From assembly GCA_013396655.1 (NCBI GenBank), contig WBMV01006668.1:36347-100346 (forward strand): a stretch of 64,000 nucleotides of DNA. Direction: 5' to 3'. This DNA comes from Campylorhamphus procurvoides. Taxonomy: Eukaryota; Chordata; Aves; Passeriformes; Dendrocolaptidae. Under the pieces are notes generated by a model that was not told the DNA's origin, did no database searches, and worked only from the letters and a program-made list of their open reading frames with translations. Shown piece after piece: positions 1-11,845 of this stretch; within the stretch, counting starts at the first letter, position 1; each line of letters opens with the position of its first letter. A program made the position numbers and the translations under genes.

Positions 1-3000
1 GAAGGAATTTCTGGGAAAATCAAATTTCTCAGATTTGTGATACCTGACTTTTTCATATCACATTTTGGTTTTCTGACATGCCTGGATATTTTTTGCCAAA
101 ATCCATCTCTTCCTTTGCAAAACTGCTCTCCAAACAGTCTCACTACCTTCTGCAAAACTGACTGGATTAGAATAAAACATTAAAAGAAACCCTGTGGATG
201 AGACCATTCATCCTGTCCTTCCTAATAACAGCACTGCAAAGGTGGTAGCTGCAGCGGAACAGCAGTAACAAATAACCAGGGATAGTCCTGCTGCAGTCCT
301 ATGAACAATTTGTGCTGTAGCAAGTGGAGCTATCCTGCTTCGAAACATCTGCAAAAGTATGATGCAAGCCCAATAAAGCAACTTGGACTGTTGTTTGGGG
401 ATTTGGGCTTGAGCCTATTTCACAGTTCACTCTGCTCCTTCTTCCTCCTTCTATTGCTACAAAGCCCCAGTATAAACACAGTCCGTTGTGTGAAGTCAAG
501 ATAAAGCTGTCCTGGCTCATGTTATATTTTTCTAAGGCTAAAGACTTGGACAAACTGGGGTCAGAGGGAAGAAAATGAAGTTTTCTTCCTCATTCTTTGT
601 CTTATTGTATATTTCACTTGAATTGGGATTTTTTGTCCCCTTTCCATGGACTTTTGCCTTTTGTCCTAACATCCTCTGTACAGCCACCATGCCCTTAAAG
701 AATCCCTCTAACCCCATCTTCTTTTACTCATCTACTACCCACTGCTGTAGCTTGGATTTTCCTTCTGGAGATGCACAGATTCAAGAGAGGAGATGAACAC
801 AGGGTGCCTTGGGGACAGAGATCAGACACAAACTCCACTGCCTAGATACATCTCATCTGCGATTCTTGTGTATCAGTGTCTGAAAAGAAGCCTCAACTCA
901 TTAGGGTTGAACCACAGGGCAGGCAAGGGTTTCCCCAGAGCTACTGGGGCTGCTGCAGTAAAGGGCTGGAACAAGATGGGGCATTTTCTGGCTGGGAATA
1001 GGAATAGCAGTGGCCTCAGCGTGTGAAGGCAGGATCCCCACTGGCTGTGGGCTATCCCAAAGGCAATAGCAGGGGCCAATCGTGCCTAAGTCTTCCTAGC
1101 TCTGCTGGCTCATTCCTCATACTGCTGTGACGAGGTGTTGTCTCTTTGGAGGAGGAGTTTCCTTGTCCAGCTAATTGAGGTGGAGTAACCAAAGGGCAGT
1201 ATCACTACGCAGGGCAGTCTCTTGGCAGGGAGAAGTGTCAGAATAGCACATGGATGATGCAGAAAAGAGACACCTGCTTTAAAGAGCGAGGGAAAATCCT
1301 TTATGTTATTGCACTGCTCAGGCAGACTTTCTTCAAACACCCGTTTTCAAAACAGAAGCTATTTTACTGTCTTCCCGCATTATCAAAACTCTTTGAAAAT
1401 CATTTTGGAAGCATATGCTTACTAAAACAAGGAAACAAGCTTAATAACAGGGGTAAATAATTTTTCTTGAGTATTTATTTGCCTCTTGTTTTTTGAGCTC
1501 TGAACTGTCCTTCCTGTTCTTTGTGCCACGGGCCTGGACAAATATATAATGTCAGATGAGTGGCTGTGACGCAGTTCTGAGGCTAGAGGGGCTGAGATGT
1601 AAGAAAAGACTTCAGAATCTGACAGGAAAGGTCAACAACATGCAAGAGGATACAGAGAAATGTGCTGGGGAATGCTGTAGCTTTTTGATACACTGATTCT
1701 GGTGACAATCGTCTCCTATAAAACTCCTAGCTTGTATGGATTCTCCTGTCCTGTTCAACTGTGAGGTGATAAAGGCTCCTTAACAAGACTCATAATAGAT
1801 GTGAGGTCAGAAAGGCCCAGCTGCAGGGGACCAACATCTCATATGTACATAGGAAATATTCCCTGATACCCTGCAAGCTTTTAAAAGTGGAAAATAAATC
1901 ACAAAAATGCAGTTATGTTTTGGTTTCTATTTCATTGAGTAATAAAGAACAGCGTAATGAATGAGATAAATTGAACTTAGACATTATGACTCATATGCCC
2001 CATGACTGAGCTGTCAGAACAAGATGTTTTTTTATTTCTGGTTGAGTTACCTCCATGCTGATGATCTCACATCATGTTTTAATTCTCACATCCAAGCTTT
2101 CATTGAAATAACAAATATGGCCAGAGTGCTTAAGAGGCAAAATGACTGTGGGCACATCAATCAAAGTCATTGGTTTTCTTATTTTTTTCATTGACTGTCT
2201 ACTAATCTAGTCACCTAACCTGCTTTATTTATAACCCCATCAGGCCCCTGTAATTAATAGTGCTTATTAATGACCCAGCAGACTCCTGACGATTAATGCC
2301 AGACCCAGGCAGTGCTGTTGGTCACTGGTAGGTGCTGCAGATTTGTTCTAGCTCAGGCATGAGCCTACAACCATTTTCTGACAGGGCTCTGCTGACTCCT
2401 TCCAGCTGTCATTCTGTGCCCCCATACTTTTGTGCCATGGCCTGCATGTGGGAAGCTGATGATGATATGGGTACTGAGCATGGCTTGTGCTGTGCATTGA
2501 AAGGGTGGATGCCTGTTGTAGAGAACAGATGTTTGGGCAGCTTCCCAGGAATGGACTGGCCCTTTCTGAGGGCAAACACCATCCCATGACATGACCTTCA
2601 GTATAGACGTCCCATTCTGTGGCAGGAGAGCTTAAATGTTAACTCTGCAGTCAGCAGGTCATTTTCATCCAGTTCTAGGAGCAGGAGGAGGTAGTTCAAG
2701 CCCTGGATGTTTGGAAACTAAAAGTCCTCAGCATCCAGCCTTTTGTTGCCAGCTCACTCATAGAAACTTAACCTGTGACTTGACAAGATGATGTGAAGCT
2801 GCCACAGCACAGCAAAAGCATCCCTTTCCCTAAGATGTGGGAAATCCAGATTAGCATGCCGTGCTGCTGTTGCAGTACACAGGAGACGATGAAGTCTGGG
2901 AGACTGAAAGAAAACCTGACCTAGGAAATGCCATCTTCTTGCATCTCAGGCTGTGTTAGTTTCATATCCCTGTGTCATTCACTAACGTTGGTTGAATGAC

Positions 3001-4486
3001 GGAGAGTATTTGAGTGGGAATCGCAGGTAAATTTACTAATCCTAAGGAATTATAGCTGTTGCATGTTACATGAGTGTGTATCTGTCCACTAAGGACTTGC
3101 AGGGGTCACAGATACAAGCCATATGGTCTGTGGAGCTAAAGGTGAAGAATGGGAAATGGCTTCTGGAGAGGAGATACAGGCATTGCTGAGTTTCAGCCCA
3201 TCACATACTGCTTTAGATCTTTGGAGGAAGCTGTTGACAGGCACATTCTAAGAAAGAGAGATGCTGCAGTTTAGGACAGTACTTATCCTATCTCTTGACT
3301 TTATGTCAAGTGATGTTTATTGCTGGGTCACCCCAATGGATCATGGAAACAAACACATATTGCACATTATCCTGCAGGAAGCTTTCCCATCAAATTTTCA
3401 CTGAGCCCATTACAGGCTAAGTGTCACCATCTTATCTTAGAAGTGTCATGCACCTCAATCTGAAATCTACAAAGAGGCTTGTTCCTCAGTAATGTTTTTC
3501 ATTCAAAAGTAGGTGAGTTTATCACAACCTTATGCTACGTGACTTTCCACCATGAACTTATATTTGTGTTCTGTTTCTGTGACAGAAGTGCATTCCTAGC
3601 AGACCTTTTCTCGTAGTATCTGTGATAGTTTTCAGCTTTTACACAAGCTGGTGTCAGTGTCTGGAACTAGCTCCATCATCAGTCCTGAAATCACTGGAGC
3701 TCCTTGTCCCTCAGAAGAGACAGGGCTCAGCAATATTCTTCAGGTATTCCATAACAAGAAAAATGGAAGCTGAAGTCCTCGTACTTTCAACTCATGCCGT
3801 CTTGGGATATCCTAGGTTAATGGAAAAAAAAATAAAATAAAACCAACAAAACCCAAGGCCATTTCCTGGAGGATCAAATAGCTCTGTCACTCCTAGGCCA
3901 AAGCTGGCCCTTCCTGGTCTATGAGGAGCCACTTGGGTCCTGTTGCCTGCTGCTTGCCTTGGGGTCCTAGTCTGAGGAATGTGCCTGCAGAGTCCCTGAA
4001 GTACTGTCTCTAGACACTTCTGGGCCCTGTTAGATTAGGCTTGGTGTCCCATGCAAGTATTTGTGATGTTTCCAGATCTGATCAGGCAGTGCCTCAGCTG
4101 ATGAACCCAGCCAGGGTTTGCAGGGAGCCAGCTGAGCTCTCTGCACCCACAGGGCAGTTGATCTGCAAGCAGAATATGGGCTGCCAAGTGACTAGTAACT
4201 GTGTCTGCTACCCCTTGTCATCCTAGGATTGTGAGTCTTGCCAGTTTAGCCAGGTTTTTGAAAGGGGGCTGGCAATGTTGCTGAGCTGCACTGTGTTCTT
4301 CCAGCATAGTGGTTACTAGAACAGCAGTACTTGAGTGAGACTTGGGAGGGACTATCTTTTCTAAATATTTCCATGAGGAATTCCTATAACAATATTAAAA
4401 ACTACCTTAAATAAAGGGAATGTGAGTTAATTTTACAAATAAAATAAATGGATTTTACCCTCTTTCACTCTTACCTATATACTCAG

Positions 4487-4575
4487 CAGCACCATAGGAT
4501 CACAGAACATCCCGTGTTGGGGGGGACCCACAGGGATAATTCAAGCCCAATTCCAAGATGTGTGCATCTCAGTGG
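4487..4575 (-). mobile_element. CR1 LINE 3'-end fragment
   Basis: The plus strand reads 'ATAGGATCACAGAACATCC', then a 'GTTGG..GGGACCCACAGGGATAATTCAAGCCCA'-like run (partly quoted). This is the reverse complement of the CR1 3' terminus, so the element lies on the minus strand. Only the last ~90 bp is recognisable. The far boundary is approximate. Confidence 0.75.
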
Positions 4576-5771
4576 CCTTGCCAGGATCACTTATGTGCAA
4601 GCGAGATGGTGCAAGGTATGTAGTGGTTCTCAGTGAGAAAGGCCTGGCAACACATGCCTTAATGAAGAGTTGTTTTAATAAGACTGAATAAGAAGAGGAA
4701 TATAGACAGCAAGTAAACCTAACACCCCTTCAGGTGCTGGGCACCCTGTGCTCAGGCAGCACTGGACAAGACCATGGCTGGATTTCCCCACATCACATTG
4801 TGCATCTCCTGTGATGGAAAGCCCTGCCATTTGGTCACTTGAGCTATTCCATATTGTCTTACACGGATGCAGTTCTGTTGCTAAAGGAAGTTTGAACTTC
4901 CTGCTGCACATATAGCTAAGCAGTGGTTAGTGACTGCCAGGTGGGTGGCACAGCTGCTGGTGCCAGGCAGGAGCAGCTCACAATCTAGCAGCTGCATTTC
5001 TCCTGTGGCCCAGGGATCTGTGCAGCCTGCTGCACATGCAGCATAGACCTGTGTATAGAAGTTACGGATGAAAGCAGTAATGTATGGGTTTCTCAATCTC
5101 TAAGCACAAGTGAGCAGACACGGTCTGTTTGAGGTGACCCGCTCCTTGGTGCCACATCTGCTGCATGGCTCCCAATACATGGACCCCTCTCTCTCCACAG
5201 GGGGAGTCTCCTAGGTTTGGTAGGGAAGGTGAGCTTTGCTGACACTTTGTGGGTAAGTCTCTCTTCAGTGGTATTTGTGAGCGCGTTGTCCTTGACAAAG
5301 CTGTGACAGCATGGAAAGGTCTGGTGACATGTAAGGCAGAACCATGGGGCTTTCCACACAGCTGAGCTTCGGGTTCTTCAGAAAAGGTCTGTGTGTCACA
5401 CAAAACAGCTGCACCCCCGGGAGGAGCATCCTACACATGTAAGTCCGTTCTTCTGTTCATTTTTATACTTTGTCTCTTTCACGTAAGTCCATTCTTAAAT
5501 CTAACTTTTACCATGATTGGTTCTACAGTCTGTATATCTTTATTCCAAAAACAATCATCAGTCCATTGTGCTTAGCTTTACCGATTGGAATCCTTGATAT
5601 GCAGATCAAGATGGGAAGGGGTGAGGGGGTTTCCAAGCAGCATATTTGGTCCAGTAATTTAACATGCTTGGTCCAGTAACTTCTTGGCAAGGCGTCCATG
5701 GCTGCATACTTCAAACACACCACTCCTCTACAACTCTGTATGTTGTGCCTCACAATCTTCTACCTTTGAAG

Positions 5772-5800
5772 AATCGTTCCTTCTACTTGAAGGAACGATT
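5772..5800. repeat. Perfect 12-bp inverted repeat (hairpin)
   Basis: AATCGTTCCTTC, a 5-base spacer TACTT, then GAAGGAACGATT. Both arms match perfectly over 12 bp. Flanking DNA is AT-rich and carries an imperfect direct repeat (AAATCTCGATTATTTTATCA / AAATCTTGATTATTTATCA). It could be a small cruciform, a structured RNA stem or chance; no T-run follows that would suggest a Pol III or bacterial terminator. Confidence 0.8.
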
Positions 5801-5984
5801 TCTTATATGTTATCAAATCTCGATTATTTTATCACAACTACTTCTTCTATATAATTAAATCTTGATTATTTATCAGACTGTTTGCAACACACAGAGGAAT
5901 GAATCTCATTTTTCTGCCGAGGAAGCATTATAATCCCTTCGAAACTTAGAAGCAGGCTTTAAAGAGATTGTCGAATTATTGTAT

Positions 5985-6480
5985 TTTTTACCCCGAAATG
6001 TGTGTCCGCCCTTGCTGCCCGGCTTAGGAGCAAGGAAAGCAGGGAGAGCACTGCGGCATGTACAGACATGTCACTGCGAGGTAGACCGGCGGTCAAGCGA
6101 AGTTTTCCTGTTTCCTCTGACATCAATCGCCCCGTGGTTGCGGAGCCCGGGGCGTGCTCCATCCCCGGCCGCAGGAGCAGAAGGGAGGGCAGCGCCGGGA
6201 GGGTCCGCCGGGACAGGAGAAGCCATGTACAAGAAAAAGAGGAGAGGGTAAAAAGAAACTTGATGGCCAAAAAAAGCAACCCCAGCTTCCGCTCTGTGTT
6301 GTTGTTGCTTCAAGCCGAGGGGACCCCTCGCTTTGCTGTCGCAGGGGGATGCTTTCTGTCTGCGCAGAGTTTGCCTTGCTTGGGGAAGGGTGAGGGTGGT
6401 TCTGGTGCCAGAGTAGCCGAGCAGGAGCCCTGTCCCCCGTGTCACTGCGGGCGATGAGGGGCTGCACCAGAGCCTGAGCC
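5985..6480. promoter_or_regulatory. CpG-rich island, candidate promoter of APOBEC1-like gene A
   Basis: CpG dinucleotides are dense from about 6.0 to 6.45 kb (runs such as CCGGCGGTCAAGCG, GCGGAGCCCGGGGCG and GCGCCGGGAGGGTCCGCCGGG), whereas DNA on both sides is CpG-poor and AT-rich. That is the usual appearance of a vertebrate CpG-island promoter. The nearest coding sequence on the plus strand is the APOBEC1-like gene A, and a short open exon with a donor site lies inside the island. It could equally serve an unseen gene on the minus strand. Confidence 0.55.
6225..6247 (+). CDS. Candidate first coding exon of gene A
   Basis: Within the CpG island, GCC-ATG opens a frame MYKKKRR followed by GG and a donor GTAAAA. 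It leaves two bases, which is the phase needed by the exon at 9771 (GG+C gives Gly). AICDA exon 1 likewise leaves two bases. The resulting basic N-terminus resembles a nuclear localisation signal. Support is phase and position only; translation could also simply start at the Met at 9772. Confidence 0.35.
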
Positions 6481-9400
6481 TGTTGGGGAAGTTCCTTTGG
6501 AAGTTCCAAAGCTGTCAGGGGAGCCATAAACCACGGAGGGACAAAAGGCACTGGCAGAAGCAAAGATGGGGGTGTGCTGGGGAAGGATTAAGTCTAGCTC
6601 ACCCCCAAGGCTGGGCAGCAAGAGGATCCAAAAATGCCTCTACCCTGCTCGACAGTTTCGAGGTCATGAAACAGCCATTGTGACATAAAGTGCCAGACCA
6701 CGCATTTTCTCTTCAATAGAGGGGAAAAAAGTTTTAATGCAAAGTTTACTGAAGAAATGCCTCGGTTGTGCAAAGAATTAGCAAGGGGGGAAGAATGCAG
6801 ATTAAAGTTTCGACACATCTGTTGTCATGTATTTTTAGAGATTATTATTATTATTATCTTGAACAGAATTTTAAATAGTTTCTAATAAAAAGTAGTAGAG
6901 GAAGGAAGGAAAATTATTAACTATTTATAATGATACAGGTTTTAATAATAGAGATACTAGGGCTTTTTGTAAAATTAGTACATTTTAAAATAATCTCATT
7001 GCATTCCTGTTCCAAGTTATGGCTGATGGGACAATACAATAGGAAATGTATAAATAATGCATTTTAAAATACACTTGTAATTAGTCAGTTTCATTTTCGA
7101 GTTTTAATGCACATTTACGTAGCTGCATATTAATGAAAAAGGGAAGTAAAGCCTGGGAGACTGTTACATTGGCTGTCATCCCTCTGCCATTTACTCCCCT
7201 AACTCCTCTAAACGTTTTGGGGTGCAATCCACCTTTCAGATTCTCAGTCAGTCTTTACACTTGGTGTACTTCTCTCCAGCTTTTAAATTTTGAAAAGGTT
7301 CAAGTTCAGCTTCATGAGATTGATGAACCAAATTTAGAAAGAAAACTAAAAAAAAGGTTTTCTTTTTTACTTATTATTTGCTAACTCTTAGTTTTGTGTC
7401 ATATCTGTATATCAAAGAACCAGCTGTTAAGTGCTTGATTTTTTGAGTTAGGCTCTGTGTGTATATGTGTACCATACATAACAATGCTGAACAGCAAGAA
7501 TTGCTTGTGATAACTATAAAAGGAAAAGAAATTGAAGTGACTGCACAGCTTTGGGCAATTTATCTGCAAACTCACAATTTATTTTAAGTATTTTCTTACC
7601 TGGTTTGGGGAGAAAAAGGAACAGGTGAAAGGCATAAGTGCTGTGATTCTGCATATATTCTATAGCGTGTGAATGTTTTATGATGGTTTTTAAATTTGTT
7701 GTCTGCCCTTCTGTCAAAGCTGTTTAAATTTATGTTAGTATGTTTAAAAAATAGCAAGTTACACCGGTAGCAAATATTTGTAAGTATGCAGACTTTTGCT
7801 TATGCTGCATTAAGTTGATTACACCATGCATTTCTCTTGGCTGAACACACGTCTAAGGTGGCTGTATCTTGAAGATTAGTGTATTGCAAGATAATTATAA
7901 AGAAATGATTTTATGTCCCTGAAAATATGCAGGGGACACAGGACTTATTTTAGGGTCAAAATACAGGCAAGAGGGTGCTTAAGGCCAGTTTAAGTTAGAC
8001 TTGGGAGATTTAACTTGTTTGTATGTTATAATCAGATGGCAACATCTACAGGTACCTTTGAACAAATCATATCTGTGTAATCTATTGTAACATTGCTTTC
8101 CAAAACCTTTAAAATACCTTCTGTATTGGATTCAGAAGGTATACCTTCTTCTAATTGGATTAACTGATTGAGCTTGAGTATTGGGAGCTCAATGTATTTT
8201 CTTTGGTGAACTTCAACCAGTCACACGTATATCTACAGTGAACATATGATAAAATTATTTTATGTATATATGTTCCCTAAAAATCAAGTTTTAATGAAAT
8301 TTTTAGCTAACGGACATTAACTTCCAAATAACATAAAATAAATAGAAAAAAATCTATCTCTTTTAACACCTCAAATGAGAAAGCATAAAAATTGAGCCTG
8401 TGCTTCACTTTTGTCTCTCTTTGTTATTCTTTTAATGACGTACTAAAGGAGTTCTGTATAATAAAAAAGTTATTACTGTACCAGAATTAAACATTTGTTG
8501 ATATTTACATTTGTTACATTTACATAAATTCAATAGAAAATCTGATAAACAAATTTGCATGCATAGTGTCTGTGCTTTACATAAATGGAGCATACATGGT
8601 GAAAATAAAGAGAGAGACACTGTGGTTTTTAAAATGGTTCATGTACATATGTATTTTAGTGTGTAGGAGGCTGGGATGAGGAAGGAGATAGGGTAAGAAG
8701 ACAGAGACTTTTGACTGACTCAGATGAATGAGGTGATTTTTAAACAGGTGATGAGTCTTGCAGCTAGAGAATATGTGACAGTTACTTGATCTGCAAAGAC
8801 TTCACTGGGTTTTTTGATGATGGTTTTGTTATGTTTGTTTCTTTGTTTGGGTTTTTTATTAGTAGGTGCTAATCTATAAAACAATCTGCAGGCGTATTGG
8901 TTCTCTGTTAAAAGTCTGTTCAGTTGTCTACTAGGTTTACTGTGAATTACTCTAGTCTGGAAAAACAAGTGCATTCTCATATAAATCTCTATACAAGGCA
9001 ATTGGACAAAGGCTACAAAGTGCCTCTGGAGACTTCATATATTTTTTATACATTATGGATAATTAGCAAATACAACGGATACATTCATGACCAACTGACA
9101 GTCTTTGTATAGGTATTTAATTGCCAATATTTAGAGGTCCTTTCTGAACTGAAAAGGTCTGAATTTAAGAGGTGGACTATCTGTCAGAAAATATAATTCC
9201 TGGAAGCTGCATCTTTTGGTATAGAGCACTCCTTTTTTCTCTTCTCATGTAGGATTGTTCTGCCTGTCTTAATCATTATGAAAATACAATCGACAAGAGA
9301 ATCCAGTAAGGAAAAATATTCAGCTTCATAGTTTATCAGTGGTTTCTTTTCTTTTCTCTTTTCTTTTCTTTTCTCTTTTCTTTTCTTTTCTTTTCTTTTC

Positions 9401-11845
9401 TTTTNTCCCCTCCCCTTCCCATGTGCAATGGCCCCCTACATTGAAAAGGGCTACACAGGAACCCTGTAAAAATATCTGACACATAAAAAATATAGACAGT
9501 TTTAACAAGTGCTCACAGTAATGAAGAGGATGACAGCCATAGGGAGGGCTGAGGTGATGACAGTTCTGCAGACAAAGGGAGGATTAGTACTTCAGGGTTT
9601 AGCTCATTTACCCCGCAGTGGTGCTTACCTCTCTGTTTTCCCTCCCCTGCTCTCTCGTGTTTTGCCCTTCTCCTCTCATTTCCTCTGCCCTCCCCCTTTT
9701 TTATGTACTGGAGTACTACTGAAAACAAAGTTTTAACCAGTGATTCCTTGAAGTTTCTCTTCTGTTTCAGCATGTACATATCTAAGAAGGCATTAAAAGA
9801 ACAGTTTGATCCCAATAAGTTTCCATCAGAGACATATCTACTATGCATACTCCGGTGGGGTGAGAGTGACACACCTTGGATACACTGGGTCAAAAATGAT
9901 AGGGACGATTATTACCATGCTGAAGTCTACTTCCTGGAGAAAATCTTCAAGATGAAAAGATACAGTTATGTCAACTGTTCCATTGCCTTGTACCTGTCCT
10001 GGAGCCCTTGTGCAAAGTGCTGCTACGAAATACTGGATTTTTTGGAGCGGCACTCGAATGTGACCATAGACATTTATGTAGCACGGCTTTACCGCACAGA
10101 CTTGGAAAAACACCGAAACGGTCTGAGGAAACTTGATAGTTCGGCACAAGTAAGCCTTAATGTCATGGAAATGGAAGGTAAGGTTTCCTTCCCTTTGTGG
10201 GACTGGAGAGGGGTGAACTGGTGAGCTTTGTGCATGGGTGAATCTGTTATGGGCTTGCTTCTGCACCCTGCCCAGCTTCTCTGAGGGCACATCCATCACC
10301 ATTCAGTGACTGAGTGTCACATCCAAAAAAAAAGATGTTAAAGTATTGCAGGAGAAGAGGGACAGGATTCTTAGGAACCAGACCTGTGTGACAATTTTCC
10401 CTTGCTTAGAGACACCATATTTATGTCACTCCTGAGGGAATGGGAGATAAGGTCCTTCTGTCTTGTCCTAGAGGACTAAATTCAGTTACTGGGGTAAGAC
10501 TGGCTGAAGGGCTCCTCTGCAGTTAAGAGAGGGGGAAAAAATTGCCTGGAGAGAATGGTACTGGTTCCAAATATGAAGTGGACAGCATCCATCAGCTGAC
10601 CTATCCATGGCCAAGCTGTCTCTATGACATGGACACAAGGAAGAGGTTAAAAAGTCTTGTTCCATGAGCTTCTCTGGTGTCTGAATAAACTCAGGTTAAT
10701 CACCTTGCTTCTGTTTCTCTAGATTACGAGGACTGTTGGGAAAACTTTATCCAAGAAGGTGCTGCTGATGATTCCTGGACTGTGAACTTTCAGCCAGCGA
10801 TAACTAGGAATTGTTCGAAGCTCAGGGACATCTTAGAGGTTAGTAGACTCTGAGGGGTGGAGGGGACCACATGAACTGATTTGCAGTCCAGGGTAACTGA
10901 GCTGTAAAGAGCAGGAAAGAAGCCGTTCACATCTAGTTGGAGTTTAAAGAGTGCTGCAGCAGGCTTTTTGGAAAAAGTAATACAGTAAATCATGGGAACT
11001 ATCCTGTCCCATTGGGAGAGAAGCACTGCTTCATATTATGAAGCAAAGGCTAAGAGTGCAGTTTTTCTCCCTCAGGCTCCAGAGTGGGAAATCCCTTGAT
11101 TTTTACCTGAAATTCTAGTCTCATCCCAGAAACCCTCCACCAGATTCCTTTCTAACCTGGATATGAGCATGGGTTTCAATTCACCAAATGATGCTACTTA
11201 GTCCCTTTCTGTCAATATCTGCAGTGGTCTGACACCTTCCCAGTCACTGGGCCCCTCTATAGTACTTCACTGAAGTCCTTTCCAGATTCAATTCAGCAAA
11301 TTCCGTGACTGGCTGGAAAGGTACAGTTTCTGTAAGATGAGAAAAGCTGTTCAAAACACAATGTCTGTCCCCTGGGAAAATTCCACCTTTTTTTTTGTTT
11401 TGTGCCAGACCTCAAGAAAAGCAGGAGGCAGAAGGGAGAGTGTGTTCAACAACACTGTTGAAAGTTTGTGCCCCTGGAGACAAGAGACCATATTTGAATG
11501 AATAAGTCCAGATCCTTGACCTGGAAGGACATACCAAAAAAAAAAAAAAGTATAAAAAAATTCTAGCAAAACTAATATAAATGCTGCAGCATTTTGTTTC
11601 ACTGTATGAGTTTTCTCACACGTGCTACTTTTAGAGAACAGAGTGAAATAAATCTATGGCTAAGTGGATCACTGATTATTTGGGAAACCTCCTTTATATG
11701 GCATCTGTGGAAAAGTAACATTCTGGGCTATTACAGCTAATAAACTACTTCTGCTAAGTCCATTTCAAATCACAGCAGGACCAAACTGCAATTGGAAGAT
11801 CCAACTGTCATAATTCTGTTTTCATTTCAGGGTCTTTATTTGTAG
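6225..11845 (+). CDS. APOBEC1: APOBEC1-like cytidine deaminase, gene A (spliced, 4 proposed exons)
   Basis: Proposed join 6225-6247, 9771-10177, 10723-10838, 11831-11845, giving 186 aa. The last three exons are well supported; the first is a guess by phase. It is a single-domain AID/APOBEC deaminase that converts C to U in single-stranded DNA and/or RNA. Counting from the Met at 9772, the zinc-binding motif is HAEVYFLE (His49, catalytic Glu51) and LSWSPCAKC (Cys80, Cys83), so the active site is intact. The motif [10 protein letters not shown] and the following DYEDCWENF are family hallmarks. The 116-bp third exon equals AICDA exon 4 in length and phase. The protein ends GLYL, shorter than mammalian APOBEC1 (about 230 aa), because a CR1 abuts the stop. 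It sits in tandem with gene B and is strongly diverged from it. The class is clear; the APOBEC1 orthology and the N-terminus are less so. Confidence 0.85.
6481..9770 (+). other. Probable intron 1 of gene A, AT-rich
   Basis: No coding signal. The stretch is AT-rich (ATT repeats near 6.84 kb, many TTTTAAA runs) and ends with a pyrimidine-rich tract and acceptor TTTCAG at 9770. It holds the CTTTT repeat at 9.35 kb. If the 6225 exon is wrong, this is 5' flanking DNA instead. Confidence 0.45.
9343..9410. repeat. (CTTTT)n pyrimidine microsatellite with one undetermined base
   Basis: About a dozen TTTTC/TTCTC units in a row, with an N at 9405, so the assembly was uncertain here and the true length may differ. 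Confidence 0.95.
9771..10177 (+). CDS. APOBEC1: Gene A catalytic exon
   Basis: Acceptor TTCTGTTTCAG, donor G|GTAAGG. It encodes [14 protein letters not shown] through LNVMEME, including HAEVYFLE and SWSPCAKC. One exon covers what AICDA splits between exons 2 and 3 (419 bp together, against 407 bp here). It opens with one base completing a codon, as AICDA exon 2 does. Confidence 0.93.
10723..10838 (+). CDS. APOBEC1: Gene A penultimate exon (116 bp)
   Basis: Acceptor TTTCTCTAG, donor GAG|GTTAGT. It encodes [17 protein letters not shown] through KLRDILE. Its length and 1-0 phase pattern are those of AICDA exon 4. If the donor is skipped, the frame reads VSRL and stops. Confidence 0.9.
11831..11845 (+). 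CDS. APOBEC1: Gene A terminal exon, cut short by CR1
   Basis: Acceptor TTTTCATTTCAG, then GGT CTT TAT TTG TAG (Gly-Leu-Tyr-Leu-stop), in phase with the preceding exon. Gene B's last exon also opens GGT CTT, which supports homology. The TAG is the first part of TAGAATCAAAGAATC, which matches the repeated 3' end of CR1 in reverse, so the element appears to supply the stop and the 3' untranslated region. Confidence 0.65.
   Translation, partial: GLYL

Larger units (their letters stand above)
1..5984. other. Intergenic stretch, no gene recognised
   Basis: All open frames here are short (113 codons or fewer) and none shows a family motif I know. The content is ordinary AT-biased avian-type non-coding DNA, with a CR1 3' fragment near 4.5 kb and a perfect hairpin at 5.77 kb listed separately. 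Confidence 0.6.

Noticed and set aside
10839..10853. Gene A ending by readthrough after RDILE (VSRL, stop)
   Set aside because: The GTTAGT donor and a phase-matched terminal exon at 11831 homologous to gene B's last exon make splicing the better model.
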